Source: Arcobacter vandammei
Lineage (GTDB): Bacteria; Campylobacterota; Campylobacteria; Campylobacterales; Arcobacteraceae
DNA length: 64,000 bases
Reading direction: 5' to 3'
Assembly: GCF_016106035.1 (NCBI RefSeq)
Contig: NZ_JADKPZ010000005.1
Coordinates: 62,001-126,000, forward strand
The notes beneath the pieces are model-generated. The model made no database searches, had not been told where the DNA came from, and saw only the letters and a list, made by a program, of their open reading frames with translations. Below are positions 19,307-27,499 of this stretch, piece after piece (the stretch's first letter is position 1; each line of letters starts with the position of its first letter). A program made the translations under genes and the position numbers.

Positions 19307-19972
19307 ATGTTTCATTGGTTAGAACAAAGACCGTTTTTCTTTGCGGTAATGGTATTTTTATTTGTTGCATTTGCTGGAGTTATAGAAGCAATTCCTGATT
19401 TTGCAAAACAAGCAAGACCAACTGTTGGTACAAAACCTTATAGTGTTTTAGAACTTGCAGGAAGACAAGTGTATATTAAAGATTCATGTAATGCTTGTCA
19501 CTCTCAGTTAATCAGACCATTTAAAGCTGAAACTGATAGATACGGAATGTACTCATTAAGTGGAGAGTATGCTTATGATAGACCATTTTTATGGGGATCA
19601 AAAAGAACTGGACCAGACTTAATGAGAGTTGGAAATTATAGAACTACAGATTGGCATGAAAACCATATGTGGGATCCTAAGGCTGTTGTTCCTGGAAGTG
19701 TTATGCCAGCATACAAACACCATTTTACAAATATAGCAGATGTTGAAACAGCATATGCTGAAGCTTATACAGTAAAAACTGTATTCAATACTCCTTATGA
19801 TCAAGAAGGTATGCCAAAACTTGGAACTTTAGAAGAAGCAAAAGCTGCTCTTTTAGAAGAAGCAAAAGTTATTGCTGCTGATATGAAAAATGAGAAAGTT
19901 AAACAAGCTGTTGCAAATGGTCAGGTTCCTGAAATAGTTGCGTTAATTGCATATTTAAATTCTTTAAAATAG
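19307..19972 (+). CDS. ccoO: cbb3-type cytochrome c oxidase subunit II (monoheme c)
   Basis: Membrane-anchored monoheme cytochrome c subunit that passes electrons to CcoN. The 221-residue product has an N-terminal helix (about residues 9-30) and the heme site CNACH at 61-65, followed by SQLIRPF as in other CcoO proteins. The VMPAYKHHF segment probably holds the axial Met. It lies 13 bases after ccoN. Confidence 0.97.
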   Translation: MFHWLEQRPFFFAVMVFLFVAFAGVIEAIPDFAKQARPTVGTKPYSVLELAGRQVYIKDSCNACHSQLIRPFKAETDRYGMYSLSGEYAYDRPFLWGSKRTGPDLMRVGNYRTTDWHENHMWDPKAVVPGSVMPAYKHHFTNIADVETAYAEAYTVKTVFNTPYDQEGMPKLGTLEEAKAALLEEAKVIAADMKNEKVKQAVANGQVPEIVALIAYLNSLK

Positions 19973-19978
19973 AGGTTA

Positions 19979-20206
19979 ATGATGGATTATGAAACATTGA
20001 TGACATTGCAAGGTTATGCTAAATTCTTTTTGATTTTAGTTGTATTTATTCTTTTCTATTCTTATGCTTATTCTATTTATAAAAGGGATAAAACAGGAGA
20101 GAGAGATTTTGAAAAATATTCAAAGCTTGTACATGATGATTCAAGTGTTTCAGAGCCTCTTGAAGAAAGAGATATAAAAAAAGATATAGGTAATAAGGAG
20201 AAATAA
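19979..20206 (+). CDS. ccoQ: cbb3 oxidase small subunit CcoQ
   Basis: A 75-residue single-helix membrane protein (hydrophobic residues about 14-33, then YKRDKTGERDFEKY and an acidic tail). Position between ccoO and ccoP and the short-helix layout identify it as CcoQ, a stability subunit of the complex. Two consecutive ATGs are present; either could start it. Confidence 0.85.
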   Translation: MMDYETLMTLQGYAKFFLILVVFILFYSYAYSIYKRDKTGERDFEKYSKLVHDDSSVSEPLEERDIKKDIGNKEK

Positions 20207-20207
20207 C

Positions 20208-21101
20208 ATGAAATCTATGGTTATAGGTGGAATAATTCTTATCATCGCATTAATGGCAGGAACTTACTTTGTAGCAGGTGATGCTTTTATTAGTGATGAT
20301 TATATTAATGCTTTAACATTTTTAGGGGCAACGGCAATTATTACAATTACAACGTTCGTAGCATTAAAATATGTTAATCAGATGAAAAATGATACTGCAA
20401 GTGGAGAACTTGTAAGTGAAAAATGGGATGGAATTGGTGAGTATAAAAACCCTGTTCCTACTGGTTGGGCTTTTGCTTTTATAGGTGTTATTGTTTGGAT
20501 GTTTTGGTACTTCACAGTTGGTTATCCAATTAATGGGTTCTCTCAAATTGGTCAATGGAATGAAGAGACAAATGAATATAATTCTAAGTTTGAGCAAAAA
20601 TGGGTAAATCCTAGTGAAGATACTTTAAAAGCTATGGGACAATCTGTTTTCTTAGTACAATGTGCACCTTGTCATGGTGTTGATGCTGAGGGAATTAATG
20701 GTAAAGCTCAAAACTTAACAAAAAGAATTTCTAAAGAACAAGTTGAGTTTACAATTAGAAATGGTTCAAATCACCTTGTAAACTCTTTCCCAGGTGGAAT
20801 GCCTCCAATGATGCTAACAGAAGATGCTGATATTGATGCAGTTAGTACTTATGTTGCAGGTGGATTTAAAGGTGAACAACCTGCTATGTATGCAACTTGT
20901 GCAGCTTGTCATGGAGATAATGGAGAAGGTATGCCATTTGTTGGTCCAAATATTAATTCTTATGATGATGCTTTAGTAATGGCTGTATTAAAAGATGGTA
21001 AAAAAGGTTTTATTGGACATATGCCAAGTTTTAATGAGAGATTAAATGAGACTCAAGAAAAAGCTTTAGCTTCATATATTAGAAGCTTAGGAGGAAAATA
21101 A
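20208..21101 (+). CDS. ccoP: cbb3-type cytochrome c oxidase subunit III (diheme c)
   Basis: Diheme cytochrome c subunit, the entry point for electrons. The 297-residue product has three N-terminal hydrophobic segments (about residues 4-23, 34-55, 85-106), more than the single anchor of the shortest CcoP forms. Two periplasmic c domains follow, with heme sites CAPCH at 152-156 and CAACH at 231-235. Candidate axial Met residues lie in GGMPPMM and HMPSF. Its stop overlaps the next start. Confidence 0.97.
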   Translation: MKSMVIGGIILIIALMAGTYFVAGDAFISDDYINALTFLGATAIITITTFVALKYVNQMKNDTASGELVSEKWDGIGEYKNPVPTGWAFAFIGVIVWMFWYFTVGYPINGFSQIGQWNEETNEYNSKFEQKWVNPSEDTLKAMGQSVFLVQCAPCHGVDAEGINGKAQNLTKRISKEQVEFTIRNGSNHLVNSFPGGMPPMMLTEDADIDAVSTYVAGGFKGEQPAMYATCAACHGDNGEGMPFVGPNINSYDDALVMAVLKDGKKGFIGHMPSFNERLNETQEKALASYIRSLGGK

Positions 21102-21343
21102 TGGCTGGAAATACTCAAATGAATGAAAATGAAAGAGGAGTTTTTAAACTACATGGAATAACTGGAATGTTAATAGCTGTTGTACTGCTTTTATCTATTC
21201 TTGTAATTTTAGTTTATAATGGTCTTTTAGTTCAACAAAGAGAAGCAACAAATGCTTACCAAATTAATCAGGACTTAAATGCATTAAAAGCAAATAGTCC
21301 AGATAACCATAAACATTACCAATTAATTGGTAATGGTAAATAA
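21101..21343 (+). CDS. DUF4006 family small membrane protein
   Basis: An 80-residue protein with one central helix (about residues 23-44, LIAVVLLLSILVILVYNGLL) followed by a Gln/Asn-rich tail. The MNENERGVFKLHGITG N-terminus and location directly after ccoP match the DUF4006 proteins I associate with cbb3 operons of epsilonproteobacteria. Function unknown; probably an assembly or accessory factor. An internal ATG at 21119 is an alternative start. Confidence 0.75.
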   Translation: MAGNTQMNENERGVFKLHGITGMLIAVVLLLSILVILVYNGLLVQQREATNAYQINQDLNALKANSPDNHKHYQLIGNGK

Positions 21344-21353
21344 GGAGTAAAGT

Positions 21354-21446
21354 ATGGAAAGATTAATTACTATTTTACTTTTAATTTCTGCACTAATGAC
21401 AATCTATTATGCTTTCTTTGATGAAGCAAAAGTATTTGTTGGTTAA
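21354..21446 (+). CDS. 30-residue single-helix membrane peptide in the cbb3 operon
   Basis: An ATG at 21354 with a strong ribosome site (TAAGGAG, ending 5 bases upstream) opens a 30-codon frame that stops at 21444-21446, directly abutting the next ATG at 21447. The peptide is MERLITILLL followed by ISALMTIYYAFFDEAKVFVG: a short charged N-terminus, one hydrophobic helix (about residues 4-22) and an acidic/basic tail. The size and location recall the CcoM-type small subunit described for some cbb3 oxidases, but I cannot claim homology. Without it there would be a 103-base gap in an otherwise gap-free operon. Confidence 0.7.
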   Translation: MERLITILLLISALMTIYYAFFDEAKVFVG

Positions 21447-22076
21447 ATGAGAAGTTATAATTTTTTAAAAGTAGGGGTGATTTTTTCACTTCTACTTTTT
21501 TTATATACAAATAGTTTAGCACAAGGTATTATCTTAAAAGATGATGGATTAATTGATGTTAGAGCAAAAGAGAAGATTATAGAAATTGGAAATGAAGTTA
21601 AATCTAAACTTGGTGTAAATAGTTATATTTATGCAACTAAGGGTTTTGGTTTGGAATCAAATATTAAAACTAAAGAAAAAATAGAATATATTAAAAAAAT
21701 TGAAGAAGACATTTTAAAAGGACTAGAAAATCCTTATGTACTACTAACAATTTCATTAGAAGATACACATGTAAACTTATATACAAGTGATAATTTAAAA
21801 AATATAATAGATAAAAATGATATTTTAAATGATTATGTTGTGCCACTTTTGGCTTCACAAGATAAAAATACAATGGCATCGAAAATAAGTGCAGCTGTTT
21901 TAAATGGATATTCTGCAATTATTGATAAATTATCTGAAGAAAAAAATATAAAAATAGAAAGCAATATTGGAAATCAAGGAAAAGTTGCAAGTACACTATG
22001 GAGAGTTTTTGTCTATTTTATATTATTGTCAGCTCTTTTAGCAATTGTATATTCAATACTTAAAAAGAGAAAATAA
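21447..22076 (+). CDS. TPM-domain-like membrane-anchored protein in cbb3 operon
   Basis: The 209-residue product has an N-terminal signal sequence (about residues 8-25, ending SLAQ). A soluble domain starting DDGLIDVRAKEKIIEI then resembles the TPM fold (DUF477): a long helix, a YIYATKGFG strand, and a later helix before NPYVLLTISLED. A C-terminal helix (about residues 185-205) is followed by KKRK, so the domain is probably periplasmic and anchored at its C-terminus. The family assignment is tentative. It is located between cbb3 subunits and the FixH-like gene, which suggests a role in oxidase assembly or stability. Confidence 0.6.
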   Translation: MRSYNFLKVGVIFSLLLFLYTNSLAQGIILKDDGLIDVRAKEKIIEIGNEVKSKLGVNSYIYATKGFGLESNIKTKEKIEYIKKIEEDILKGLENPYVLLTISLEDTHVNLYTSDNLKNIIDKNDILNDYVVPLLASQDKNTMASKISAAVLNGYSAIIDKLSEEKNIKIESNIGNQGKVASTLWRVFVYFILLSALLAIVYSILKKRK

Positions 22077-22077
22077 T

Positions 22078-22638
22078 ATGAGAAAAAGAAATTACTGGCC
22101 ACTATTTTTTATAGCAATTTTTGGTTTTACTGTTTATATGATTATTTGGACAATAGTTCAAGCTAGTAAAGCACCAGTTATTGAAGATAAAAGTTTTATT
22201 AAAAAATATCAGTTTGTAGATGAAAACTATAATAATATTATGAATTCTAATGCAAATTTTTTAGAAAAATATAATTTAGAGTTTGATTTAAATGGAAAAG
22301 TTTTTCCACTTACAACTGAAGATATTAAATTTGGGCAAAGAGTAATTGAAAAATATTCAAGCCATAAAGACATCTTAAATGTTGGAACAAATAACATTAA
22401 ATTGTTTGTAATAAATAGAGCTACAAATGAAAAAATGCCTTTAGCTATTGATTTGATTGTTACAAAAAATATGTCAAATGATGGTGAAGTAAGCCTGAAA
22501 AATGAGAATTTTTCAAATAATGAAAATATTTATAACACAAAATTTGAAATAACTGATCCTGTAAATTGGATAATTACAGGTAGTTTTAAGATTGAAAATA
22601 GCACAGGATATATTTTTATTAAAACAAATGCTAAATAA
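22078..22638 (+). CDS. FixH-like cbb3 oxidase accessory protein
   Basis: The 186-residue product starts with a basic RKRNYWPLFF leading into a single membrane helix. A periplasmic domain follows, with a beta-rich segment ending in a WIITGSFKI strand. This layout (YWP motif, one helix, beta domain) is that of FixH/CcoH, which helps cbb3 assembly. The ATG at 22078 overlaps nothing useful upstream and is preferred to the in-frame start at 22045 inside the previous gene. Its end overlaps the addB start by 11 bases. Confidence 0.75.
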   Translation: MRKRNYWPLFFIAIFGFTVYMIIWTIVQASKAPVIEDKSFIKKYQFVDENYNNIMNSNANFLEKYNLEFDLNGKVFPLTTEDIKFGQRVIEKYSSHKDILNVGTNNIKLFVINRATNEKMPLAIDLIVTKNMSNDGEVSLKNENFSNNENIYNTKFEITDPVNWIITGSFKIENSTGYIFIKTNAK

Positions 22639-24979
22639 AAAATCCCTTCTAATTTTCCCTACACAAAGAGCAATAAGAGCTTATTTAGATAGACAAAAAA
22701 ATCTAAATACTCTTTTGCCTACTTGTCTTACAATTGATGATTTTTTAAAAAAGTCTATATACTTTGAAAATAAAATATATTGTGATGAAGAACAACGAAC
22801 ACTACTTTTACATGAAGCAGTTAAAGATATTGATATAAAAAAGTTAGGAATTAGTAGTAGTTTTACAAAATTTTTGAGTCAAAGTGAGTATATTTATAGA
22901 TTTTTTTTAGAAATCTCAAGCGAAAATATTGAAATAAATGAGATAAAGACAAAAGATACTTATGAATTTTATGGTGAACATTTATCAATTTTAGATGAAA
23001 TTCTAAAAAATTATAAAGCACTACTGGATAAGAATCTTTTTGTTGATAGAGTAAATTTAAGAGAGAATTATAAAATAAATAGTGATTTTATAGATAGATT
23101 TATTGATATTACAATTTATTTTGAGGGTTATTTTACAAAAACAGAATTTGAGATAATTGAGAAAGTATCAAAGATAAAAGAGCTTAAAATTGAGCTTTTT
23201 TCAAATATTTATAATCAAAAATCTATAGAAAGTTTTACTAATTTGGGCTTTGATTTAAAATTAAATTGTAAATATCTTTTGAATATTAGTTCTAAAAATA
23301 TTTTAAAAGAAGAAGCTTTTGATAATGAAGCAAAAAATATAGAAATAAAAGGTTTTTCTTCGAGGCTAAATCAAATATCTTATATAAAATCTTCGATAGT
23401 TTCTTGTGTTGAAAATGGAATAAATCCACAAAATATTGCCGTTGTTTTACCTGATGAAAGTTTTGTAAAAAGTTTAGAAATATTTGATAATGAACAATAT
23501 TTTAACTTTGCAATGGGAAAAACTATTATCAATAAGAATTTATATCAAAAAGTAAATGCAATATATAGTTTTTTATTGGAAGATGATTTAAAAAATATTG
23601 AAAATTTGAAATTTTTAAATATTGAAAAAGAGTTTGTTGAAAAAGATATAAAAGCTTTTTGGAATAGATATTGTACAAAAGATAAATTTATTGAAATAAC
23701 AAATTATTTTAAAAATAATGAAACAAATAATGAGTTATTAGAAAAATACGAAGAGCTAATATTTAAGCTTCAAACAATACTATTTACCCAAAACTTTGAA
23801 TTAAAATTAAAAGATGTTTTTAAAATATTTTTACAAAAATTAGCAAAAATAACTTTAGACGATGCACATTCAGGAAAAGTTACAGTTATGGGTTTATTAG
23901 AAACAAGATTGATAAATTTTGATGCTGTTATTATTTGTGATTTTAATGATGAATTTGTCCCAAAACTATCATCAAAAGATAAGTTTTTATCAACAAAGAT
24001 AAAAAATATGGCAAATTTACCTACTAAATTTGATAGAGAAAATCTTCAGAAATACTACTATAAAAGATTACTTGATAACTCAAAAAATCTATTTGTATCG
24101 TTTGTAAATTCACAAAATTCACAAATTTCGAGATTTGCAAATGAATTATTTTCTAAAAAGATTGATAGTTCTTCAAACGATAAGAGTTATGAGGGTATTT
24201 TATATAATAATAGTTTTTTAAATTATAGTGATGAGATTATTGAAGAAAAAATTGATTTAACAAAAATATCTTGGTCTGCAAGTAGCTTAAAGAAATTTTT
24301 AGATTGTAGAAGAAAGTACTATTTAGAAAATATTTTAAAAATTAAAAATCATAAAATATCCTTAGTTCCTGAAAATTTTGAGTTAGGAAGCATAATTCAT
24401 AAGATTTTAGAAGAGCTAATTAAAAGTGGAAATAAGGATAAAAAGTATTTGGATGAACTGTTTATTAAATATGGTAAAACAAATCCATTTTTAGTTTTAG
24501 ATTTAGAGGTTTATAGAGAAAAACTGTATGATTTTTTAGATTTTGAGAAAAAAAGAGTAAATGTAAAAAATATCGATTTAGAAAAGAATTTTAATACCTT
24601 TTTTAATGGAATAGCTATAAATGGAGTAATTGATAGAGTTGATTTAAATGATAGTATATATGAGTTAATTGATTATAAAACTTCAAAGAATTTAAGTATT
24701 GATACAGAAAAAACTTATGAAAAAAGCCATGATTTTCAACTAGAATTTTATTATATAGGTGCAAAAGAACTTTATAAAGCAGATGAGATAAGAGCTTATT
24801 ATTTTTCACTTTATGATACTTTATTAAAAGAAGAGATAATGCTAGAAAAAAAATTGGAGTTATTAAGTTCTGTTTTTGATGAGTTAAAAGAGTTATCAAA
24901 AGAAAAAATATCATTTTCTAAGTGTGAAAATAGAGCAATATGTGAGTTCTGTAACTATAAAATAATCTGTAACAGATAG
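22628..24979 (+). CDS. addB: AddB-like helicase-nuclease subunit (PD-(D/E)XK, Fe-S)
   Basis: Partner of AddA in double-strand-break end processing. The 783-residue product ends in a RecB-type nuclease domain with GVIDRVD and ELIDYKTSK (catalytic Asp and Lys). Four cysteines, C560 and C772, C775, C781, have the CxxC-x5-C spacing of the AddB iron-sulfur cluster. The N-terminal helicase-like part begins LLIFPTQRAIRAYL and lacks a Walker A lysine loop, so it is probably inactive as an ATPase. The ATG at 22628 is preferred over an earlier in-frame codon at 22592. It overlaps the FixH-like gene; its likely partner addA is at 48882. Confidence 0.85.
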   Translation: MLNKKSLLIFPTQRAIRAYLDRQKNLNTLLPTCLTIDDFLKKSIYFENKIYCDEEQRTLLLHEAVKDIDIKKLGISSSFTKFLSQSEYIYRFFLEISSENIEINEIKTKDTYEFYGEHLSILDEILKNYKALLDKNLFVDRVNLRENYKINSDFIDRFIDITIYFEGYFTKTEFEIIEKVSKIKELKIELFSNIYNQKSIESFTNLGFDLKLNCKYLLNISSKNILKEEAFDNEAKNIEIKGFSSRLNQISYIKSSIVSCVENGINPQNIAVVLPDESFVKSLEIFDNEQYFNFAMGKTIINKNLYQKVNAIYSFLLEDDLKNIENLKFLNIEKEFVEKDIKAFWNRYCTKDKFIEITNYFKNNETNNELLEKYEELIFKLQTILFTQNFELKLKDVFKIFLQKLAKITLDDAHSGKVTVMGLLETRLINFDAVIICDFNDEFVPKLSSKDKFLSTKIKNMANLPTKFDRENLQKYYYKRLLDNSKNLFVSFVNSQNSQISRFANELFSKKIDSSSNDKSYEGILYNNSFLNYSDEIIEEKIDLTKISWSASSLKKFLDCRRKYYLENILKIKNHKISLVPENFELGSIIHKILEELIKSGNKDKKYLDELFIKYGKTNPFLVLDLEVYREKLYDFLDFEKKRVNVKNIDLEKNFNTFFNGIAINGVIDRVDLNDSIYELIDYKTSKNLSIDTEKTYEKSHDFQLEFYYIGAKELYKADEIRAYYFSLYDTLLKEEIMLEKKLELLSSVFDELKELSKEKISFSKCENRAICEFCNYKIICNR

Positions 24980-25043
24980 GAAGTAAGAAGATTATTAATA
25001 AATTTTATGATAAAATCTTGTATTTTAAATAAAGGATTTTATC

Positions 25044-25679
25044 TTGAAAAAAGCGGTTATTTCGTCTATTTTACTTTTAGCAACATCAAGTTTTGCAAAT
25101 ACAACAATGTGTTTTAAAGAGAGCCACTCTTCAATGGCAACTATTGAATCTATTGCCCTTGATGGAGGAGAGTGTGCTGGAAAGTATTCAATAAATGATA
25201 TGAAAGCAAAGGGTTGGACTGTTGATGATATTAAAATATCACAAACAGCTAGTGGTACAAGCTTTATCTATATATTAAAATCTGCTGACCATCCAAAAAT
25301 TGCACCTATGGTAGTTGGAGGAGCAGCTGGTTCTTCTATTAGCCAAGAGCAAATGGAAGCAAATATAATGGCTAAACTAGAAGCTAAAAAAGAGGCTGAA
25401 GAGAAAGCAAAAGTTGAAGCAGAGATAAAAGAAGCAAAAATTGATGCACAATCTTTGTATGTTAATCAATGTCAAAACTGTCACGGTGCAAAAGGTGAAG
25501 TTAGAAAAGGGAATACAAGACTTAAGGATTTAAGTACAGAAGCTATGGAAGAAGCACTAAAAGAGTATAAATTAGGTGTTGGAGAAAAGGCTAGTTCTGT
25601 ATATGCACCATCACATATCAATTTTTTAAATGATAAGACTATAAAAGGTATCAAAGCCTATTTAGATAGCATTCAATAA
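25044..25679 (+). CDS. Periplasmic monoheme cytochrome c with N-terminal extension
   Basis: The 211-residue product starts at TTG (25044), preceded by AAAGGA, and has a signal peptide ending SSFAN. A mature N-terminal segment of about 80 residues with two Cys (around MCFKES and GECAGK) is followed by a charged Ala/Glu/Lys coiled coil (about residues 110-140). A cytochrome c domain then has CQNCH at 143-147. Where a distal Met is usual, the sequence reads VYAPSHINFL, so the sixth ligand may be His or absent. Partner and pathway are unknown. It is followed by an imperfect terminator hairpin. Confidence 0.8.
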   Translation: MKKAVISSILLLATSSFANTTMCFKESHSSMATIESIALDGGECAGKYSINDMKAKGWTVDDIKISQTASGTSFIYILKSADHPKIAPMVVGGAAGSSISQEQMEANIMAKLEAKKEAEEKAKVEAEIKEAKIDAQSLYVNQCQNCHGAKGEVRKGNTRLKDLSTEAMEEALKEYKLGVGEKASSVYAPSHINFLNDKTIKGIKAYLDSIQ

Positions 25680-25683
25680 ATCA

Positions 25684-25704
25684 AAGAGAGCTAGATGCTC
25701 TCTT
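25684..25704 (+). terminator. Hairpin after the cytochrome c gene
   Basis: AAGAGAGC at 25684-25691 pairs with GCTCTCTT at 25697-25704 across TAGAT. The following sequence is only weakly T-rich, so termination may be partial. Confidence 0.5.
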
Positions 25705-25759
25705 GATACTTAAAACAACTCTTTTTACATAAAATCTTTCAAAAACCAAAAGGAAAAAA

Positions 25760-26857
25760 ATGGATGCATACGAATATTCAGAATTATTAAAATTATTAAA
25801 TACAAAATTAAATAATATAAAAGGCATATTAAAACCAGAAGAGCTAAATGCAAGATTAGATGAAATTATAAAGCTCGAAGAAGACCAAAACTTTTGGAGT
25901 GATGTTGAAAATGCCAGTAAAATTGGAATAGAGAAGAATAGAATTCTTGGAAAGTTGAATAAGTTTAATAAAGCTTTTGAGTCATTAAGTGGTACAAATG
26001 AGCTATATGAGATGGCAAATAGTGAAAAAGATGAGGATACTTTAGAGCTATTATACGAAGAAGCGAGTGATTTAGAAGATTTAATAAAATCAACTGAAAT
26101 ATCTGTAATGCTTTCAAATCCTGATGATTCTTTAAATGCTATTGTTACAATTCATCCAGGGGCTGGTGGAACAGAATCACAAGATTGGGCTTCAATTCTT
26201 TATAGAATGTATTTAAGATGGGCTGAGAGAAATGATTTTAAAATAGAGCTACTTGATTATCAAGCTGGAGATGAAGCGGGAATAAAAGACGTATCTTTTA
26301 TAATTCGTGGAGAAAATGCCTATGGATATATGAAAACAGAAAATGGTATTCATAGATTGGTTAGAATCTCTCCTTTTGATTCTAATGCAAAAAGACATAC
26401 TTCTTTTACTTCTGTTATGGTAAGTCCTGAAATTGATGATAATATTAATATAGTAATTGAAGATAAAGATATTAGAATTGATACATACCGTGCAAGTGGA
26501 GCAGGTGGACAACATGTTAATAAAACAGAAAGTGCTATAAGAATAACACATATTGCAAGTGGAATAGTTGTACAGTGTCAAAATGATAGATCTCAACATA
26601 AAAATAAAGATAGTGCATTTAAAATGCTTAAATCAAAACTATATGAGCTAGAACTTGAAAAACAAAGAGCTAGTAAAGATACAGGTGATAAAAGTGAAAT
26701 AGGGTGGGGACATCAAATTAGATCTTATGTATTGCAACCATATCAACAAGTAAAAGATAGTAGAAGTAATATTGGTTATTCAAATGTTGATGCTATACTT
26801 GATGGAGATATTACAAAAATAATGGAAGATGTTCTTATAGCAACTTCTTCAAAATAA
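25760..26857 (+). CDS. prfB: Peptide chain release factor 2
   Basis: Recognises UGA and UAA stop codons and triggers peptide release. The 365-residue product has the stop-codon-reading SPF tripeptide ([10 protein letters not shown]) and the catalytic GGQ loop ([12 protein letters not shown]). The gene is a single continuous frame: the programmed +1 frameshift that regulates prfB in E. coli and many bacteria is not present. Confidence 0.98.
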   Translation: MDAYEYSELLKLLNTKLNNIKGILKPEELNARLDEIIKLEEDQNFWSDVENASKIGIEKNRILGKLNKFNKAFESLSGTNELYEMANSEKDEDTLELLYEEASDLEDLIKSTEISVMLSNPDDSLNAIVTIHPGAGGTESQDWASILYRMYLRWAERNDFKIELLDYQAGDEAGIKDVSFIIRGENAYGYMKTENGIHRLVRISPFDSNAKRHTSFTSVMVSPEIDDNINIVIEDKDIRIDTYRASGAGGQHVNKTESAIRITHIASGIVVQCQNDRSQHKNKDSAFKMLKSKLYELELEKQRASKDTGDKSEIGWGHQIRSYVLQPYQQVKDSRSNIGYSNVDAILDGDITKIMEDVLIATSSK

Positions 26858-26866
26858 GAATAAAAA

Positions 26867-26891
26867 AACCCAAATCATAAAGATTTGGGTT
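26867..26891 (-). terminator. Rho-independent terminator after efp
   Basis: AACCCAAATC at 26867-26876 pairs with GATTTGGGTT at 26882-26891 over a five-base loop. Read on the minus strand the stem is followed by a run of seven T, so it terminates the efp transcript; it may also slow prfB transcription from the other side. Confidence 0.85.
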
Positions 26892-26912
26892 AAAAAAACT
26901 TTTAAAATAAGA

Positions 26913-27473
26913 TTATTTTACTTTCTCTAAATATTCTCCAGTTCTTGTATCAACTCTGATTACATCACCTTCAAGAATATGGAATGGAATTTGAACAACA
27001 GCACCACTTTCTAAAGTAGCTGGTTTTCTTCCACCTTGAGAATCTCCCTTAAAGTTTGGTGGAGTTTCTACAATTTTCAGCTCAACAACCATTGGAGGCT
27101 CAACTGTAATAGCTTTCCCATTGAAATACATCATATCAACTTGCATTCCATCGATTATCCAATCAAAAGCTTCTCCAACTTGCTCATAAGTTAAACCCTC
27201 TTGCTCATAAGTTGTAGTATCCATAAATTGTAAAAGTTCACCATCATCATACAAAAATTGCATCTGTTTTTGAACTAAATTTGGAGTTTCACATTTATCT
27301 CCAGCATGGAAAGTTTTTTCAATAGTTTTACCATTTAAAAAAGATTTGATTTTTGCTCTTACAAAAGCTGCACCTTTTCCTGGTTTTACATGTTGATATT
27401 CTACAATTTTATAAGGAATTCCTTCAACTTCTATTTTTAAACCTTTTTTTAATTCACTCATTCCAATTGCCAT
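26913..27473 (-). CDS. efp: Elongation factor P
   Basis: Helps ribosomes through polyproline stretches. The 186-residue product has the three-domain EF-P layout; the conserved loop tip reads KPGKGAAF, with the Lys before GAAF at the position modified by EpmA in other bacteria, and the C-terminal TGEYLEKV signature is intact. No modification gene is in the window. It is the last gene of the minus-strand run from pheS, ending at the terminator at 26867-26891. Confidence 0.97.
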   Translation of the reverse strand: MAIGMSELKKGLKIEVEGIPYKIVEYQHVKPGKGAAFVRAKIKSFLNGKTIEKTFHAGDKCETPNLVQKQMQFLYDDGELLQFMDTTTYEQEGLTYEQVGEAFDWIIDGMQVDMMYFNGKAITVEPPMVVELKIVETPPNFKGDSQGGRKPATLESGAVVQIPFHILEGDVIRVDTRTGEYLEKVK

Positions 27474-27499
27474 AAATTCTCCTTTTTAAATGTTTCCCA

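Noticed and set aside
25760-25900. Programmed frameshift site in prfB
   Set aside because: The gene is one continuous frame with no early stop, so the classical autoregulatory frameshift is absent.
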